DNA of 64,000 nucleotides from Bacteroidales bacterium. GTDB taxonomy: Bacteria; Bacteroidota; Bacteroidia; Bacteroidales; UBA932. Shown here piece after piece: positions 50,428-59,635 of this stretch. The DNA is taken from the NCBI GenBank assembly GCA_017619675.1, contig JAFZRX010000009.1:1-64000 (forward strand), written 5' to 3'. The position numbers and the translations under genes are program-made. Positions within the stretch are counted from its first letter, which is position 1. Each line of letters begins with the position of its first letter. The notes under the pieces are model-generated. The model made no database searches, had not been told where the DNA came from, and was given only the letters and a program-made list of their open reading frames with translations.

Positions 50428-52275
50428 ATGCAACACAAAGTAATTGATACTGAAGATGTTGTGATTAGATTTGCAGGGGACTCCGGGGATGGTATGCAGC
50501 TCACGGGGTCCCTTTTTGCAGATATGTCCGCCATTTATGGCAACGCCCTGTCAACTTTCCCGGATTTCCCGGCAGAGATCAGGGCGCCCCATGGAACCGT
50601 TTCAGGCGTATCCGGATATCAGGTACACATTGGAAGTTCCGACGTCAACACCCCGGGAGATTTCTGCGATCTTCTTGTAGCGATGAACCCCGCCGCCCTC
50701 AAGGCAAACGCCAAGTGGTGCAAGCGTCACGCTATGATCCTGGTGGATGCCGACGCCTTTGACGAGGCCGGAATGAAGAAGGCCGGATTTGTTACGGACG
50801 ATCCTTTCGTGGAACTGGGAGTCGAGGACAGGACAATCATCACCGCCCCCATCACCACCATGACAAAGGAGAGTCTCAAGGACAGCGGGATGGACCTGAA
50901 GTCTATTCTCAAGTGTAAGAACATGTTCACACTGGGAATAGCCTGCTACATCTTCAACCGCCCTCTTGAAGCCATCTATCAGTACCTTGAGAAGAAATTC
51001 TCCAAGAAGCATCCTGAGATGATAGCTCCCAACAAGAAAGTCCTCAATGACGGGTACTATTATTCTGCAAATGTCCAGGCAATACCTAACACTTACACTA
51101 TCGAACCTGTGAAGGCTGCCCGCAAAGGCACCTACAGGAACATCACAGGAAACCAGGCCATCGCATGGGGACTCCTCGCGGCATCGGAGAAATCCGGCCG
51201 TCCGCTTTTCTGCGGATCCTACCCTATAACCCCCGCCACTGCGATACTGGAGGAACTGGCAATCCACAAGAACCTGGGAGCGAAGACTTTCCAGGCGGAG
51301 GACGAGATAGCCGGTATCTGTACCGCCATTGGCGCCGCCTTTGCTGGCGACCTGGCGGTGACTACCACCTCCGGTCCGGGCCTCTCGCTTAAATCCGAGG
51401 CCCTGGGACTTGCCGTGATGACCGAACTCCCGCTGGTCATTGTTGACGTACAGCGCGGAGGCCCTTCCACCGGACTTCCTACCAAGACGGAGCAGACGGA
51501 CCTGAACCAGGCCCTCTACGGACGAAACGGAGAGTGCCCCATTCCCGTAATGACGGCTCACTCGCCGGCCAACTGCTTCTACGCAGCCTATATGGCCTGC
51601 AAGTTCGCCCTCGAGCACATGACCCCCGTCATCCTGCTTTCAGAAGGATTCCTTGGCAACGGAAGCGAGCCCTGGCTCATCCCTGACCTGGACGAGTATC
51701 CTTCCATAGTTCCTCCTCTTGTAAGCGGAGAACTGAAGGAAGGGGAGAAGTTTCTCCCGTTCGAGAGAGACCCTCAGACCATGGTTCCCCGCTGGGCCCT
51801 CCCGGGCCAGAAAGGCTACGAGCACCGCAAGGGCGGTCTTGAGAAGAACCACGCCGGAGTGCTCTCCACCGATCCGCAGAATCACGCCACCATGGTGGCG
51901 GAGAGGGCGGAGAAGGTGGCCCGCATAGCGGAGGACGTGCCTCTGCTGCACGTCCAGGGCGAGCAGAGCGGAAAACTGCTGGTTATTGGCTGGGGAGGTA
52001 CCTACGGCCACATTGCCAGCGCCTTCCACGACCTGCGCGAGGCCGGATACAAGGTTTCATACACCCACTTCGACTTCATCAACCCCCTGCCAAAGAACAC
52101 GCGCGAGATATTCTCAGCATTTGACAAGGTGCTGGTGTGCGAGCTCAACTGCGGCCAGTTCGCAGATTACCTCCGCTCCAAGTTCCCGGAGTTCCGATTC
52201 GAAAAGTTCAACAAGGTCCAGGGCCAGCCGTTCCTCGTGAGTGAGCTGACCGAGGCCATAAAGCAATATCTGTAA
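50428..52275 (+). CDS. korA: 2-oxoglutarate:ferredoxin oxidoreductase, fused gamma-alpha subunit
   Basis: 615 residues. N-terminal gamma domain (VIRFAGDSGDGMQLTGSLFA; PAEIRAPHGTVSGVSGYQ) joined to the alpha pyrimidine-binding domain (NQAIAWGLLAASEKSGRPLF; QAEDEIAGICTAIGAAFAGD; TTTSGPGLSLKSEALGLAV). Oxidatively decarboxylates 2-oxoglutarate (or a related 2-oxoacid) to the acyl-CoA, reducing ferredoxin. The TAA overlaps the ATG of korB by one base. No separate ferredoxin-like delta subunit is adjacent. Confidence 0.93.
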   Translation: MQHKVIDTEDVVIRFAGDSGDGMQLTGSLFADMSAIYGNALSTFPDFPAEIRAPHGTVSGVSGYQVHIGSSDVNTPGDFCDLLVAMNPAALKANAKWCKRHAMILVDADAFDEAGMKKAGFVTDDPFVELGVEDRTIITAPITTMTKESLKDSGMDLKSILKCKNMFTLGIACYIFNRPLEAIYQYLEKKFSKKHPEMIAPNKKVLNDGYYYSANVQAIPNTYTIEPVKAARKGTYRNITGNQAIAWGLLAASEKSGRPLFCGSYPITPATAILEELAIHKNLGAKTFQAEDEIAGICTAIGAAFAGDLAVTTTSGPGLSLKSEALGLAVMTELPLVIVDVQRGGPSTGLPTKTEQTDLNQALYGRNGECPIPVMTAHSPANCFYAAYMACKFALEHMTPVILLSEGFLGNGSEPWLIPDLDEYPSIVPPLVSGELKEGEKFLPFERDPQTMVPRWALPGQKGYEHRKGGLEKNHAGVLSTDPQNHATMVAERAEKVARIAEDVPLLHVQGEQSGKLLVIGWGGTYGHIASAFHDLREAGYKVSYTHFDFINPLPKNTREIFSAFDKVLVCELNCGQFADYLRSKFPEFRFEKFNKVQGQPFLVSELTEAIKQYL

Positions 52276-53294
52276 TGCCTGTACTTACTGCGAAAGATTT
52301 CAAGAACGACCAGGAAGTGCGCTGGTGCCCGGGCTGCGGGGACCACGCCGTGCTGGCCGCCATCCAGCGCACGATGCCAAAGGTCAGCGAGGCGCTGAAT
52401 TATGAGAAGGAACGCTATGTGGTAGTTTCCGGAATAGGCTGTTCCTCACGTCTTCCGTATTATATGGACACATACGGATTCCACAGCATCCATGGCCGCG
52501 CCACCGCTATTTCCACTGGAATAAAAGTGGCCAACCCAAGGCTTACCGTATGGCAGGCCTGCGGCGATGGAGACGCCCTGGCAATTGGAGGAAACCATTT
52601 CATCCACGCCATCCGCAGGAACATCGACATCAACCTGATCCTGTTCAACAACCAGATCTACGGACTCACAAAGGGGCAGTATTCCCCCACATCGAAGCTT
52701 GGCGCAATCACCAAGACATCCCCTTACGGAACCATCGAGCAGCCTTTCAATCCCGGAAGCCTCGTGCTGGGTTCCAAGGGAACTTTCTTTGCCCGAAGCC
52801 TTGACGTGGAACTGGCGCTCAACGAGGAGATCATGACCGCCGCCGCCCTCCACGACGGCACGTCGGTCGTGGAAATGCTCACCAACTGCGTCATCTTCAA
52901 TGACGGCGCGCACAAGAGCCTTTCCGATCCCGCCGTCCGCGCTGACCGCACCATAGTCCTCCGCCATGGCCAGAAGATGGTCTTTGGAAAGGAGAAGAAC
53001 AAGGGCCTGATCCTGTTCAACAGGGGAATCAAGGCCGTGACCATAGGCGAAGACGGATTCTCCATCGACGATGTACTCACCCATGACGCGCACTCGGACA
53101 ATATGGGAATCCATATGATGCTGGCCGAGATGAAAGGCCCTGAACTGCCTGTCGCACTGGGCGTTATCCGCGACTTCGTAGACAAGACATACGACGCCAG
53201 GATGACCGAACAGATTGAGGAAGTGACATCAAAGTCAAAGATACATTCAGTGTACGATCTGCTCCACAGCGGATCCACCTGGGAAGTTAAATAA
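52275..53294 (+). CDS. korB: 2-oxoglutarate:ferredoxin oxidoreductase beta subunit
   Basis: 339 residues. TPP- and cluster-binding beta subunit: VRWCPGCGDHAVLAAIQ with two of the cluster Cys, VVSGIGCSSRLPYYMDTYG, and the TPP motif CGDGDALAIGGNHFIHA followed by NNQIYGLTKGQYSPTS. Partner of the upstream gene. gdhA follows after 23 bases, so both ends of the 2-oxoglutarate node sit together. Confidence 0.95.
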   Translation: MPVLTAKDFKNDQEVRWCPGCGDHAVLAAIQRTMPKVSEALNYEKERYVVVSGIGCSSRLPYYMDTYGFHSIHGRATAISTGIKVANPRLTVWQACGDGDALAIGGNHFIHAIRRNIDINLILFNNQIYGLTKGQYSPTSKLGAITKTSPYGTIEQPFNPGSLVLGSKGTFFARSLDVELALNEEIMTAAALHDGTSVVEMLTNCVIFNDGAHKSLSDPAVRADRTIVLRHGQKMVFGKEKNKGLILFNRGIKAVTIGEDGFSIDDVLTHDAHSDNMGIHMMLAEMKGPELPVALGVIRDFVDKTYDARMTEQIEEVTSKSKIHSVYDLLHSGSTWEVK

Positions 53295-53317
53295 CAACAA
53301 TTGATAACTGCAATTTT

Positions 53318-54661
53318 ATGAAAACCACAGAATTGATGGCCAAGTTGCGGGCCAAGTACCCTAACGAGGGCGAGTACCTGCAGGCCGTACAGGAAGTGCT
53401 GGAATCCATAGAGGAAATCTACAACCAGCATCCTGAATTTGAAAAGGCAAAGATAGTAGAGAGGATGGTGGAGCCTGACCGCATCTTCACGTTCCGCGTC
53501 ACATGGGTTGACGACCGCGGAGAGGTTCAGACAAACACTGGATACCGTGTCCAGTTCAACAGCGCCATCGGACCATACAAGGGAGGCCTCCGTTTCCACA
53601 AGGCCGTGACCCCTTCAATGCTCAAGTTCCTCGGATTCGAGCAGACATTCAAGAACGCCCTCACCACCCTGCCTATGGGCGGAGCCAAGGGAGGTTCCGA
53701 TTTCAATCCAAGGGGAAAGAGCGACGACGAGATCATGCGTTTCTGCCAGGCTTTCATGCAGGAACTCTGGCAGTGCATAGGCCCTGACCAGGATATCCCT
53801 GCAGGTGACGTGGGCGTAGGCGGCCGCGAGATCGGCTACATGTATGGACAGTACAAGAAACTGGCGCGCCAGTACAATACCGGAGTGCTTACCGGCAAGG
53901 GTTCCACCTGGGGAGGCTCCGTCCTCCGTCCGGAGGCCACCGGATACGGCGCCCTGTACTTCACCCAGAACATGCTCCACAGGATTGGCAAGGACATCAA
54001 AGGCTGCACCATAGCGGTTTCCGGATTCGGTAACGTAGCATGGGGAGCCAGCAAGAAGGCCCTTGAACTTGGAGCCAAGGTTGTTGCCATCTCAGGTCCT
54101 GACGGAGTCTGCGCGATCCCTGACGGAATCACCCCTGAGATGATAGACTATATGCTGGTAATGAGGGCTTCCAACCGCGACAAGGTCGAGGATATGGCCA
54201 CCCGTTTCCCGGACAAGGCGTTCTTCACCCCTGACAAGAAGGCCTGGAGCGTCAAGTGCGACATAGCCCTTCCTTGCGCTTTCCAGAACGAGCTTTCAGA
54301 GGACGATGCCAAGGAACTCAAGGCCAACGGCACCTGGTGCTGCTGCGAGGTTTCCAACATGGGCTGCGAGCCCGGAGCGATCCACTACTTCCAGCACAAC
54401 GGCGTGATGTTCGCCCCTGGAAAGGCCGTGAACGCCGGCGGTGTTGCCACTTCCGGCCTGGAGATGACCCAGAACGCTTCGCATATCAGCTGGGGCGCCA
54501 AGGAGGTTGACGAGAGGCTCCATTTCATCATGGCTTCCATCCACAACCAGTGCGTACAGTTCGGCACCCAGCCGGACGGCACCGTAGACTACGTAAAGGG
54601 CGCCAACATCGCCGGCTTCATGAAAGTCGCTACCGCCATGCTCGAGCAGGGCATCATCTAG
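53318..54661 (+). CDS. gdhA: Glutamate dehydrogenase
   Basis: 447 residues, the hexameric small-subunit type. Substrate site GPYKGGLRFHKAVTPSMLKF, catalytic Lys in TLPMGGAKGGSDFNPRG, DIPAGDVGVGGREIGYM, and the dinucleotide site CTIAVSGFGNVAWGASKKAL. Interconverts 2-oxoglutarate plus ammonia and glutamate, probably with NADP(H). Two hairpins follow the stop. Confidence 0.97.
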   Translation: MKTTELMAKLRAKYPNEGEYLQAVQEVLESIEEIYNQHPEFEKAKIVERMVEPDRIFTFRVTWVDDRGEVQTNTGYRVQFNSAIGPYKGGLRFHKAVTPSMLKFLGFEQTFKNALTTLPMGGAKGGSDFNPRGKSDDEIMRFCQAFMQELWQCIGPDQDIPAGDVGVGGREIGYMYGQYKKLARQYNTGVLTGKGSTWGGSVLRPEATGYGALYFTQNMLHRIGKDIKGCTIAVSGFGNVAWGASKKALELGAKVVAISGPDGVCAIPDGITPEMIDYMLVMRASNRDKVEDMATRFPDKAFFTPDKKAWSVKCDIALPCAFQNELSEDDAKELKANGTWCCCEVSNMGCEPGAIHYFQHNGVMFAPGKAVNAGGVATSGLEMTQNASHISWGAKEVDERLHFIMASIHNQCVQFGTQPDGTVDYVKGANIAGFMKVATAMLEQGII

Positions 54662-54672
54662 CGGGCACATTC

Positions 54673-54708
54673 GGGTACAGTGAAGGGTTGAAACCCTTCA
54701 CTGTACCC
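54673..54708 (+). terminator. First hairpin after gdhA
   Basis: Perfect 17-base arms (54673-54689, starting GGGTACAGTGAAGGG; 54692-54708) with a minimal loop, 12 bases after the gdhA stop. The following TCATTTC is only weakly T-rich, so it may act as a 3' stabiliser with the second hairpin doing the termination. Confidence 0.7.
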
Positions 54709-54720
54709 TCATTTCAATAA

Positions 54721-54750
54721 AAAAGCTCTGACTATGTTGTCAGAGCTTTT
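54721..54750. terminator. Bidirectional terminator between gdhA and tRNA-Pro
   Basis: Stem AAAAGCTCTGAC (54721-54732) / GTCAGAGCTTTT (54739-54750), loop TATGTT, with A-runs and T-runs on both sides. It can end gdhA transcripts on plus and rpsT/tRNA-Pro transcripts on minus. Confidence 0.85.
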
Positions 54751-54760
54751 CTGTTGTATG

Positions 54761-54834
54761 TCGGGATGAGGCGACTCGAACGCCCGACCCCTACGTCCCG
54801 AACGTAGTGCGCTAGCCAACTGCGCTACATCCCG
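54761..54834 (-). tRNA. tRNA-Pro (anticodon CGG)
   Basis: Cloverleaf on minus: acceptor CGGGATG/CATCCCG, D arm GCGC-AGTTGGCTA-GCGC, anticodon stem CTACG-TTCGGGA-CGTAG with anticodon CGG, T arm GGGCG-TTCGAGT-CGCCT, discriminator A. The start CGGGATGTAGCGCAG is typical of proline tRNAs. No encoded CCA. No promoter is seen in the 29 bases before it, so it is probably cut from the rpsT transcript. Confidence 0.96.
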
Positions 54835-54863
54835 AAAAAAAGCTGCACTGGGCAGCTTGAGTC

Positions 54864-55118
54864 TTAAGAAAGTTTATTGATGTAGACCTGGAGCCCGCTC
54901 TTGAGATTGGAAGCCTTGTTCTTGTGGATGAGGCCTATCTTTGCGAGCTTGTCGATCATTGCATAAACCTTAGGAGCGGAAGCCTCGGCGGCTTTCTTGT
55001 CAGTTGTGTTCCTCAATGCCCTGATGGCATTGCGTGTAGTACGTGCATAATACCTATTATGCAGTCTGTGCCTCTCGCTCTGGCGATTGGCTTTCTCAGC
55101 AGATGCGTTATTTGCCAT
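54864..55118 (-). CDS. rpsT: 30S ribosomal protein S20
   Basis: 84 residues, very basic, all helical: MANNASAEKANRQSERHRLH, YYARTTRNAIRALRN, KVYAMIDKLAKIGLIHKNKA. S20 binds 16S rRNA at its 5' domain. It lies between tRNA-Glu (22 bases upstream) and tRNA-Pro, so one transcript may yield tRNA-Glu, rpsT mRNA and tRNA-Pro. Confidence 0.96.
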   Translation of the reverse strand: MANNASAEKANRQSERHRLHNRYYARTTRNAIRALRNTTDKKAAEASAPKVYAMIDKLAKIGLIHKNKASNLKSGLQVYINKLS

Positions 55119-55140
55119 TTTAATATTTTTTAATATTTGG

Positions 55141-55212
55141 TAGTGGGTAGGAGAATCGAACTCCTATTGCGAGAATGAAAATCTCGAGTACTAGCCGTTA
55201 TACGAACCCACC
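55141..55212 (-). tRNA. tRNA-Glu (anticodon TTC)
   Basis: Cloverleaf on minus: acceptor GGTGGGT/ACCCACT with a G-T first pair, D arm GTAT-AACGGCTA-GTAC, anticodon stem CGAGA-TTTTCAT-TCTCG with anticodon TTC, T arm AGGAG-TTCGATT-CTCCT, discriminator A. No encoded CCA. A strong promoter lies just upstream. Confidence 0.96.
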
Positions 55213-55226
55213 AAAGTTTTGGAACG

Positions 55227-55257
55227 CAAAGGTATAAATTCTTTTTAACAAGACAAA
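55227..55257 (-). promoter_or_regulatory. Promoter of tRNA-Glu/rpsT/tRNA-Pro
   Basis: -33 TTTG (55257-55254), exactly 19 bases, then -7 TACCTTTG (55234-55227) on the minus strand. The transcript would begin about 8 bases before the tRNA 5' end at 55212. One of the two best Bacteroidetes promoters in the window. Confidence 0.8.
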
Positions 55258-55265
55258 ATATTTTT

Positions 55266-56279
55266 TTATTCCTTTGCGCTTTCCCATTCAAAGGAATAAA
55301 GGATGGATTCCACCTGCCTCAGATACTGCCTCTTGTCATATTTAGGGGCATAAACGAAGGCCTCCAGCACGATCACGTCCTTGCCGTCCTGTGAGTAGAA
55401 TGAGTGGGAGACGAACGGTCCTCCCATGAAGTCGTTGTAGACCTCCCAGAAGCCCCTGCACTGGGCAAAACTGCGTCCCTTGTACTGCAGGTATGACACG
55501 GTAGGAGGTATGTAGTCGGCGGTGATCATGTAGGTGCCGTCGAACATTCCCGGGACGTTCTCCTTCAGGAACTGGTTGCGGTGTTTGATGATGTTCTCCT
55601 GGGTGAAAGGCTCTGACTCCGTTGCAGGGTACTTGTAGATGAAGACGCCCTGGTTGGTGTACTGTTTCTCGTCAGCGATCCATATAAAGTTGTCCGTCTT
55701 CTTCTTGAGCTTGTATCCGGAAGGGAAGTGCGGCGATCCGCCCATGATCTCCTCTACCTGCGGATAGAGGGAACGCTCCTCGTAGCGGCGGGAGTTGGTG
55801 ATGATACGGTCCCTTTCGGCCTGCTCTATCACGGCCACAATGGTCTCGCCCTCGTCCCTGACCAGCTGGGCGGCGTTCTCTCCGGTGGCGGCTGATATCT
55901 GGATCACGCACTGAGGCGCGGCCCACATGTCGGCCCTGTATGTTACTCCCTCGTTTGCCACCTGCGGGTCAATGTCAAAGAACACGATGTTGCGGTGTAC
56001 CTTGAACATGTCTATGAAGGCGTTCGGATTTACGTTCACCAATGTGTACAGGGGCTCCTTTTGGGCGAGCCAGGGGCAGTCGTCCGCCAGGAGGAGGCGC
56101 ACTTCGTTACCAAGTTCGCCTTCCCAGTTCTCCCTGTCTATTACGACGATTACCTCTCCGGCCTTTCCGCTGATGTTGGGCAGGAGGGACTTGGTGCTGG
56201 TCTTGCAGCCGGTGAGCGCTGTCAGCGCGGCAATGCATGTAAGGATCAGTGTAAGAATGCGTTTCATATTGAGTGTCAT
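55266..56279 (-). CDS. DUF4837-type lipoprotein
   Basis: 337 residues from ATG 56279, which overlaps the TGA of rseP (ATGA); an ATG four codons later (MKRILT) is also possible. Lipoprotein signal ends IAALTALTGC. The body begins SGKAGEVIVVIDRENWEGEL and has the DUF4837 pattern (FIWIADEKQYTNQGVFIYKY; GFWEVYNDFMGGPFVSH). Found in Bacteroidetes beside rseP or other envelope genes; function unknown. Last gene of the M23-dxr-rseP operon. Confidence 0.85.
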   Translation of the reverse strand: MTLNMKRILTLILTCIAALTALTGCKTSTKSLLPNISGKAGEVIVVIDRENWEGELGNEVRLLLADDCPWLAQKEPLYTLVNVNPNAFIDMFKVHRNIVFFDIDPQVANEGVTYRADMWAAPQCVIQISAATGENAAQLVRDEGETIVAVIEQAERDRIITNSRRYEERSLYPQVEEIMGGSPHFPSGYKLKKKTDNFIWIADEKQYTNQGVFIYKYPATESEPFTQENIIKHRNQFLKENVPGMFDGTYMITADYIPPTVSYLQYKGRSFAQCRGFWEVYNDFMGGPFVSHSFYSQDGKDVIVLEAFVYAPKYDKRQYLRQVESILYSFEWESAKE

Positions 56280-57613
56280 TTAATTAATCTTGCTATGTCG
56301 TTCCCGAAGGCCAGGAACATAAGGGCGAACAGCAGGACCATGCCCACCATCTGCGCCACCACCATGAAGCGGTCCGAAGGCTTGCGCCGGGTCACCATCT
56401 CATAAAGGGTGAACAGGATGTGTCCTCCGTCCAGACCCGGGATGGGCAGCAGGTTCATCACTCCCAGCATTATGGACAGCATTGCCATGATGTTCAGGAA
56501 CTGGTTCCAGTCCCATACGGAAGGGAACACCTGCCCTATGGCTATGAAACTGCCCACCGACTTGTAAGCCTGGGTGGAGGGTGTGGCCACCAGTTTCAGG
56601 TCATCCACATAGCCCACGATCATCTCCCAGGTGTATTTGATTCCTGCCGGGATGGCGGCGAGCGCCGAGTAATTGATGTACTCCACGCCCGGAATCTGCA
56701 AGGCCACGCCCAACTGCCCCAGGGTATCCACCTTGACATTGCATGCCAGGGTGTCAGCCCCGCGCAGGTAGGTGGCCTCTATGGTCTCACCCTTGTGCGC
56801 CGCCAGTATCTCACGGCAGTCCTGCACAAAGTCAAAGGCCTCCCCGTTGAACGCCAGTATCCTGTCTCCCTTCACAAGGCCGCATCCGGCATTCTGCGAG
56901 CCCTCCTGGAACTGCTCTATTACGAAAGGCACTGCCAGTTCGAACATCGTGCCTCCGTTCACTATCTCCCCGATCATGGCCTGGTCAATGTAGATGTCCA
57001 GGGTGTCGGTGCCGCGGAGCACGGTGGCCTTGCGGACGCCCTTGCGCGCTATGTCCGCCTGAAGGTCATTGAAAGCCACGGGCGCGCGGCCGTCCAGCAG
57101 GAGGATCTCGTCTCCGTTGCGGAAGCCCATCTCGCGGGCCACCTCGTTCACGTATATCTTGTTCCCCTGGTTGCGGATGTAGGAACGGCCCTGCACCGCA
57201 AGTATGGAGGAGAATATGATAATTGCCGTTATGAAGTTGAACAGCACGCCTCCGAACATCACCAGGAGCCTCTGCCATGCGGGTTTGGTGCGGAACTCCC
57301 ATTCCTTTGGCTCCTGCCTCATGGTCTCAAGGTCAAGGGATTCGTCAATCATTCCGTTGATCTTGCAGTAGCCTCCCAGCGGGCACCATCCTATGCCGTA
57401 TTCAGTCTCCCAGTCCTTTGCCTTTGGGAACAGCTTCACAAACCATTTGGCCTTTGTGCTGAAAAGCCTCTTGCCTCCAAAGTCAAAGAAGAGGAAGAAC
57501 TTGTCCACGCGTATATGGAAGAGCTTGGCAAAGGTGAAATGCCCCAGCTCGTGAGTCAATATAAGTATGGACAGGGCAAGTATTACTTGCAAGGTTTTGA
57601 ACAACGCCGTCAT
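56276..57613 (-). CDS. rseP: Site-2 intramembrane metalloprotease RseP
   Basis: 445 residues. Zinc site HELGHF near residue 21-26 in the first membrane helix, two PDZ-like regions (GNKIYVNEVAREMGFRNGDE; GLVKGDRILAFNGEAFDFV), and the C-terminal LLPIPGLDGGHILFTLYEMV that supplies the third ligand. Cuts anti-sigma factors or leftover signal peptides in the membrane. Overlaps dxr by four bases. Confidence 0.95.
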   Translation of the reverse strand: MTALFKTLQVILALSILILTHELGHFTFAKLFHIRVDKFFLFFDFGGKRLFSTKAKWFVKLFPKAKDWETEYGIGWCPLGGYCKINGMIDESLDLETMRQEPKEWEFRTKPAWQRLLVMFGGVLFNFITAIIIFSSILAVQGRSYIRNQGNKIYVNEVAREMGFRNGDEILLLDGRAPVAFNDLQADIARKGVRKATVLRGTDTLDIYIDQAMIGEIVNGGTMFELAVPFVIEQFQEGSQNAGCGLVKGDRILAFNGEAFDFVQDCREILAAHKGETIEATYLRGADTLACNVKVDTLGQLGVALQIPGVEYINYSALAAIPAGIKYTWEMIVGYVDDLKLVATPSTQAYKSVGSFIAIGQVFPSVWDWNQFLNIMAMLSIMLGVMNLLPIPGLDGGHILFTLYEMVTRRKPSDRFMVVAQMVGMVLLFALMFLAFGNDIARLIK

Positions 57614-58758
57614 ATAAGTCTGTTAGCCCGGGCAAGGGTGGCCTCGTGGGTGAGGTAAATGTCATCGAGCGATGGATTTGCCACAAAATCCGTACCCGCA
57701 AGACATTTTTCTATGATGGCGGGGATATCGTAGAAGCCTATGCTGTCATGGAGGTATGCGGCCACCGCAACTTCGTTGGCGGCGTTAAGCGCGCAGGGGA
57801 TGTTCCCGCCCTTTTCCAGGGCCTGGAAGGCCAGGGCCAGGTTGGGGAACTTTTCCATATCGGGCTCAAAGAAACTCAGGTGTCCCAGCGCGGCGAAGTC
57901 CAGCTTGCGGTTGTCCAGGGAGAGGCGCTGCGGGAAACTGAGGGCGAACTGGATGGGCTCGCGCATGTCAGGGCAGCACATCTGCGCCATGACGGCGCCG
58001 TCCTCGAATTCCACCATGGAATGGATCACGGATTCCGGGTGCACCACCACGTGGATGTCGGAAGGCTTGACGTCGAAGAGCCAGCGCGCCTCCATCACCT
58101 CGAAGCCCTTGTTCATCATTGTGGCCGAATCGATGGTGACCTTTGCGCCCATGTTCCAGTTGGGGTGCTTGAGCGCTTCCGCGGCGGTGGCCCGCGCTAT
58201 GCGGTCCCTGTCCCACGCGCGGAAAGGCCCGCCTGACGCAGTCAGGTGGATCTTGCTCAGCGCGTTGCCCTGGGCGCACAGCAGGCACTGGAAGATAGCG
58301 GAATGCTCCGAATCCACAGGCAGGATTGGGGCGTTGTACTGCCTGGAGAGCGCCATGATGATGGAGCCCGCGGCAACAAGGGTCTCCTTGTTGGCCAGGG
58401 CTATGATCTTTCCGGCCTTGATGGCCGATATCGTAGGCTGAAGGCCGCTGAAGCCAACCATTGCCGCCACAACAATGTCAATTGATTCCCCGCATACCAG
58501 TTCGCAGATGGAACTGATCCCGCAGAAGACCTTTATGTCCTTGTCCTGGAGCGCGTCCGCAACCTCCTGGTATTTGGATTCGTTGCAGATTACCACGCTG
58601 GAGGGATTGAACTCCAGGGCCTGCATTATGAGCAGGCTGCTGTTGTTGTTGGCCGTCAGGAGGTCAACCTGGAAAAGGTCGCTGTGGGAGCGGATCACGT
58701 CAAGGGTCTGGCGTCCTATTGAACCTGTGGAACCTAAGATGGCAATGTGGCGTTTCAT
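57610..58758 (-). CDS. dxr: 1-deoxy-D-xylulose 5-phosphate reductoisomerase
   Basis: 382 residues. NADPH site IAILGSTGSIGRQTLDVIR, metal and substrate motifs ILPVDSEHSAIFQCL and LTASGGPFR, ATIDSATMMNKGFEVMEARW. Second step of the MEP isoprenoid pathway, which feeds uppS in this window and the retinue of quinones. One base after the M23 peptidase gene; its stop overlaps the rseP ATG. Confidence 0.97.
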   Translation of the reverse strand: MKRHIAILGSTGSIGRQTLDVIRSHSDLFQVDLLTANNNSSLLIMQALEFNPSSVVICNESKYQEVADALQDKDIKVFCGISSICELVCGESIDIVVAAMVGFSGLQPTISAIKAGKIIALANKETLVAAGSIIMALSRQYNAPILPVDSEHSAIFQCLLCAQGNALSKIHLTASGGPFRAWDRDRIARATAAEALKHPNWNMGAKVTIDSATMMNKGFEVMEARWLFDVKPSDIHVVVHPESVIHSMVEFEDGAVMAQMCCPDMREPIQFALSFPQRLSLDNRKLDFAALGHLSFFEPDMEKFPNLALAFQALEKGGNIPCALNAANEVAVAAYLHDSIGFYDIPAIIEKCLAGTDFVANPSLDDIYLTHEATLARANRLI

Positions 58759-58759
58759 T

Positions 58760-59611
58760 CTAGAAGCTTATGTATTTGGTAGGGTCAACCGCATCCCCCT
58801 TATACCATAGTTCAAAGTGAAGGTGGTCTCCGGTGGTAAGGGAGCCGGTATTGCCCACGAGGGCGATGGACGCTCCCGCGGAAACCTTGTCACCGGTCTT
58901 CTTCAAGAGTTTCTGGTTGTGCTTGTATATGGATACTATGTCGTTTGCGTGCTGGATCTGGATGGTGTAGCCGCTCTCGTCGTTCCAGCCCGCGAATATG
59001 ACGGTTCCGTCAAGGATGGAAAGCACCACGGAGCCCGCAGGGGCCGTGATGTCAATGTACGGATGGAGGACGGGGTCGAAGCCCTGGGACACCACGCCGC
59101 TGAGCGGGGTGAAGAAATGCATTCCCTCAATTGTCAATTGGCGGCCCTCGCCTCCGGAAATGGAGAACTGCTCCTCCTCCATCACGGTCTGGCGCAGGAG
59201 GGAGTCCTTGCCGGCAAGGTAATCCGCCTCCAGCCCTGACAGGCGTCCCTCCTGGCTTGCCAGGATGGTGCTGTCAATGCGGAACGGCTCTTCTCCGTTG
59301 ACAATGCGTTCAAGGTTCATGGAATATAGTTCCCAGCGGGAGATTATGTTCTCCAGGGAATCTATCTTGAGGGCGTTCTGGACGGCGTCCCTCTTTGTCT
59401 GGGCGTTTGGATATCCCGGTATGGTTGTGCGGAGCGGGGTGAAGGCCAGCAGGCAGTACACCACAAGCGCCAGTACCACCAGGAAACTGATGATGGCGGC
59501 TATGAAACTGCCCCTGGTAAACTTGCGCTCCCATATCTGCCTGTGGGACGCGTCGTCTACCACGTTCACCCTGAAATCCTTTACTTTATCCTCTTTTTTT
59601 GCTTTGGACAT
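58760..59611 (-). CDS. Membrane-anchored M23 metallopeptidase
   Basis: 283 residues. Short cytoplasmic region, one membrane helix (FIAAIISFLVVLALVVYCLL), coiled region, then the M23 (LytM) domain: LHPYIDITAPAGSVVLSILD supplies the first His and Asp, and GDHLHFELW the HxH. All zinc ligands seem present, so an active endopeptidase or a septal activator of EnvC/NlpD type. Heads the operon with dxr and rseP, divergent from ruvX. Confidence 0.9.
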   Translation of the reverse strand: MSKAKKEDKVKDFRVNVVDDASHRQIWERKFTRGSFIAAIISFLVVLALVVYCLLAFTPLRTTIPGYPNAQTKRDAVQNALKIDSLENIISRWELYSMNLERIVNGEEPFRIDSTILASQEGRLSGLEADYLAGKDSLLRQTVMEEEQFSISGGEGRQLTIEGMHFFTPLSGVVSQGFDPVLHPYIDITAPAGSVVLSILDGTVIFAGWNDESGYTIQIQHANDIVSIYKHNQKLLKKTGDKVSAGASIALVGNTGSLTTGDHLHFELWYKGDAVDPTKYISF

Positions 59612-59621
59612 ACTTTTAAAC

Positions 59622-59629
59622 TAAATTTG
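59622..59629 (+). promoter_or_regulatory. -7 box of ruvX
   Basis: TAAATTTG, perfect TAnnTTTG, ends only 6 bases before ATG 59636, so the transcript probably begins at or next to the start codon. It sits in the 24-base gap between divergent genes. Confidence 0.5.
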
Positions 59630-59635
59630 CAGGCT

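Noticed and set aside
56420-57658. 412-codon open frame opposite rseP
   Set aside because: Antisense to a well-supported rseP gene with active-site motifs; spurious.
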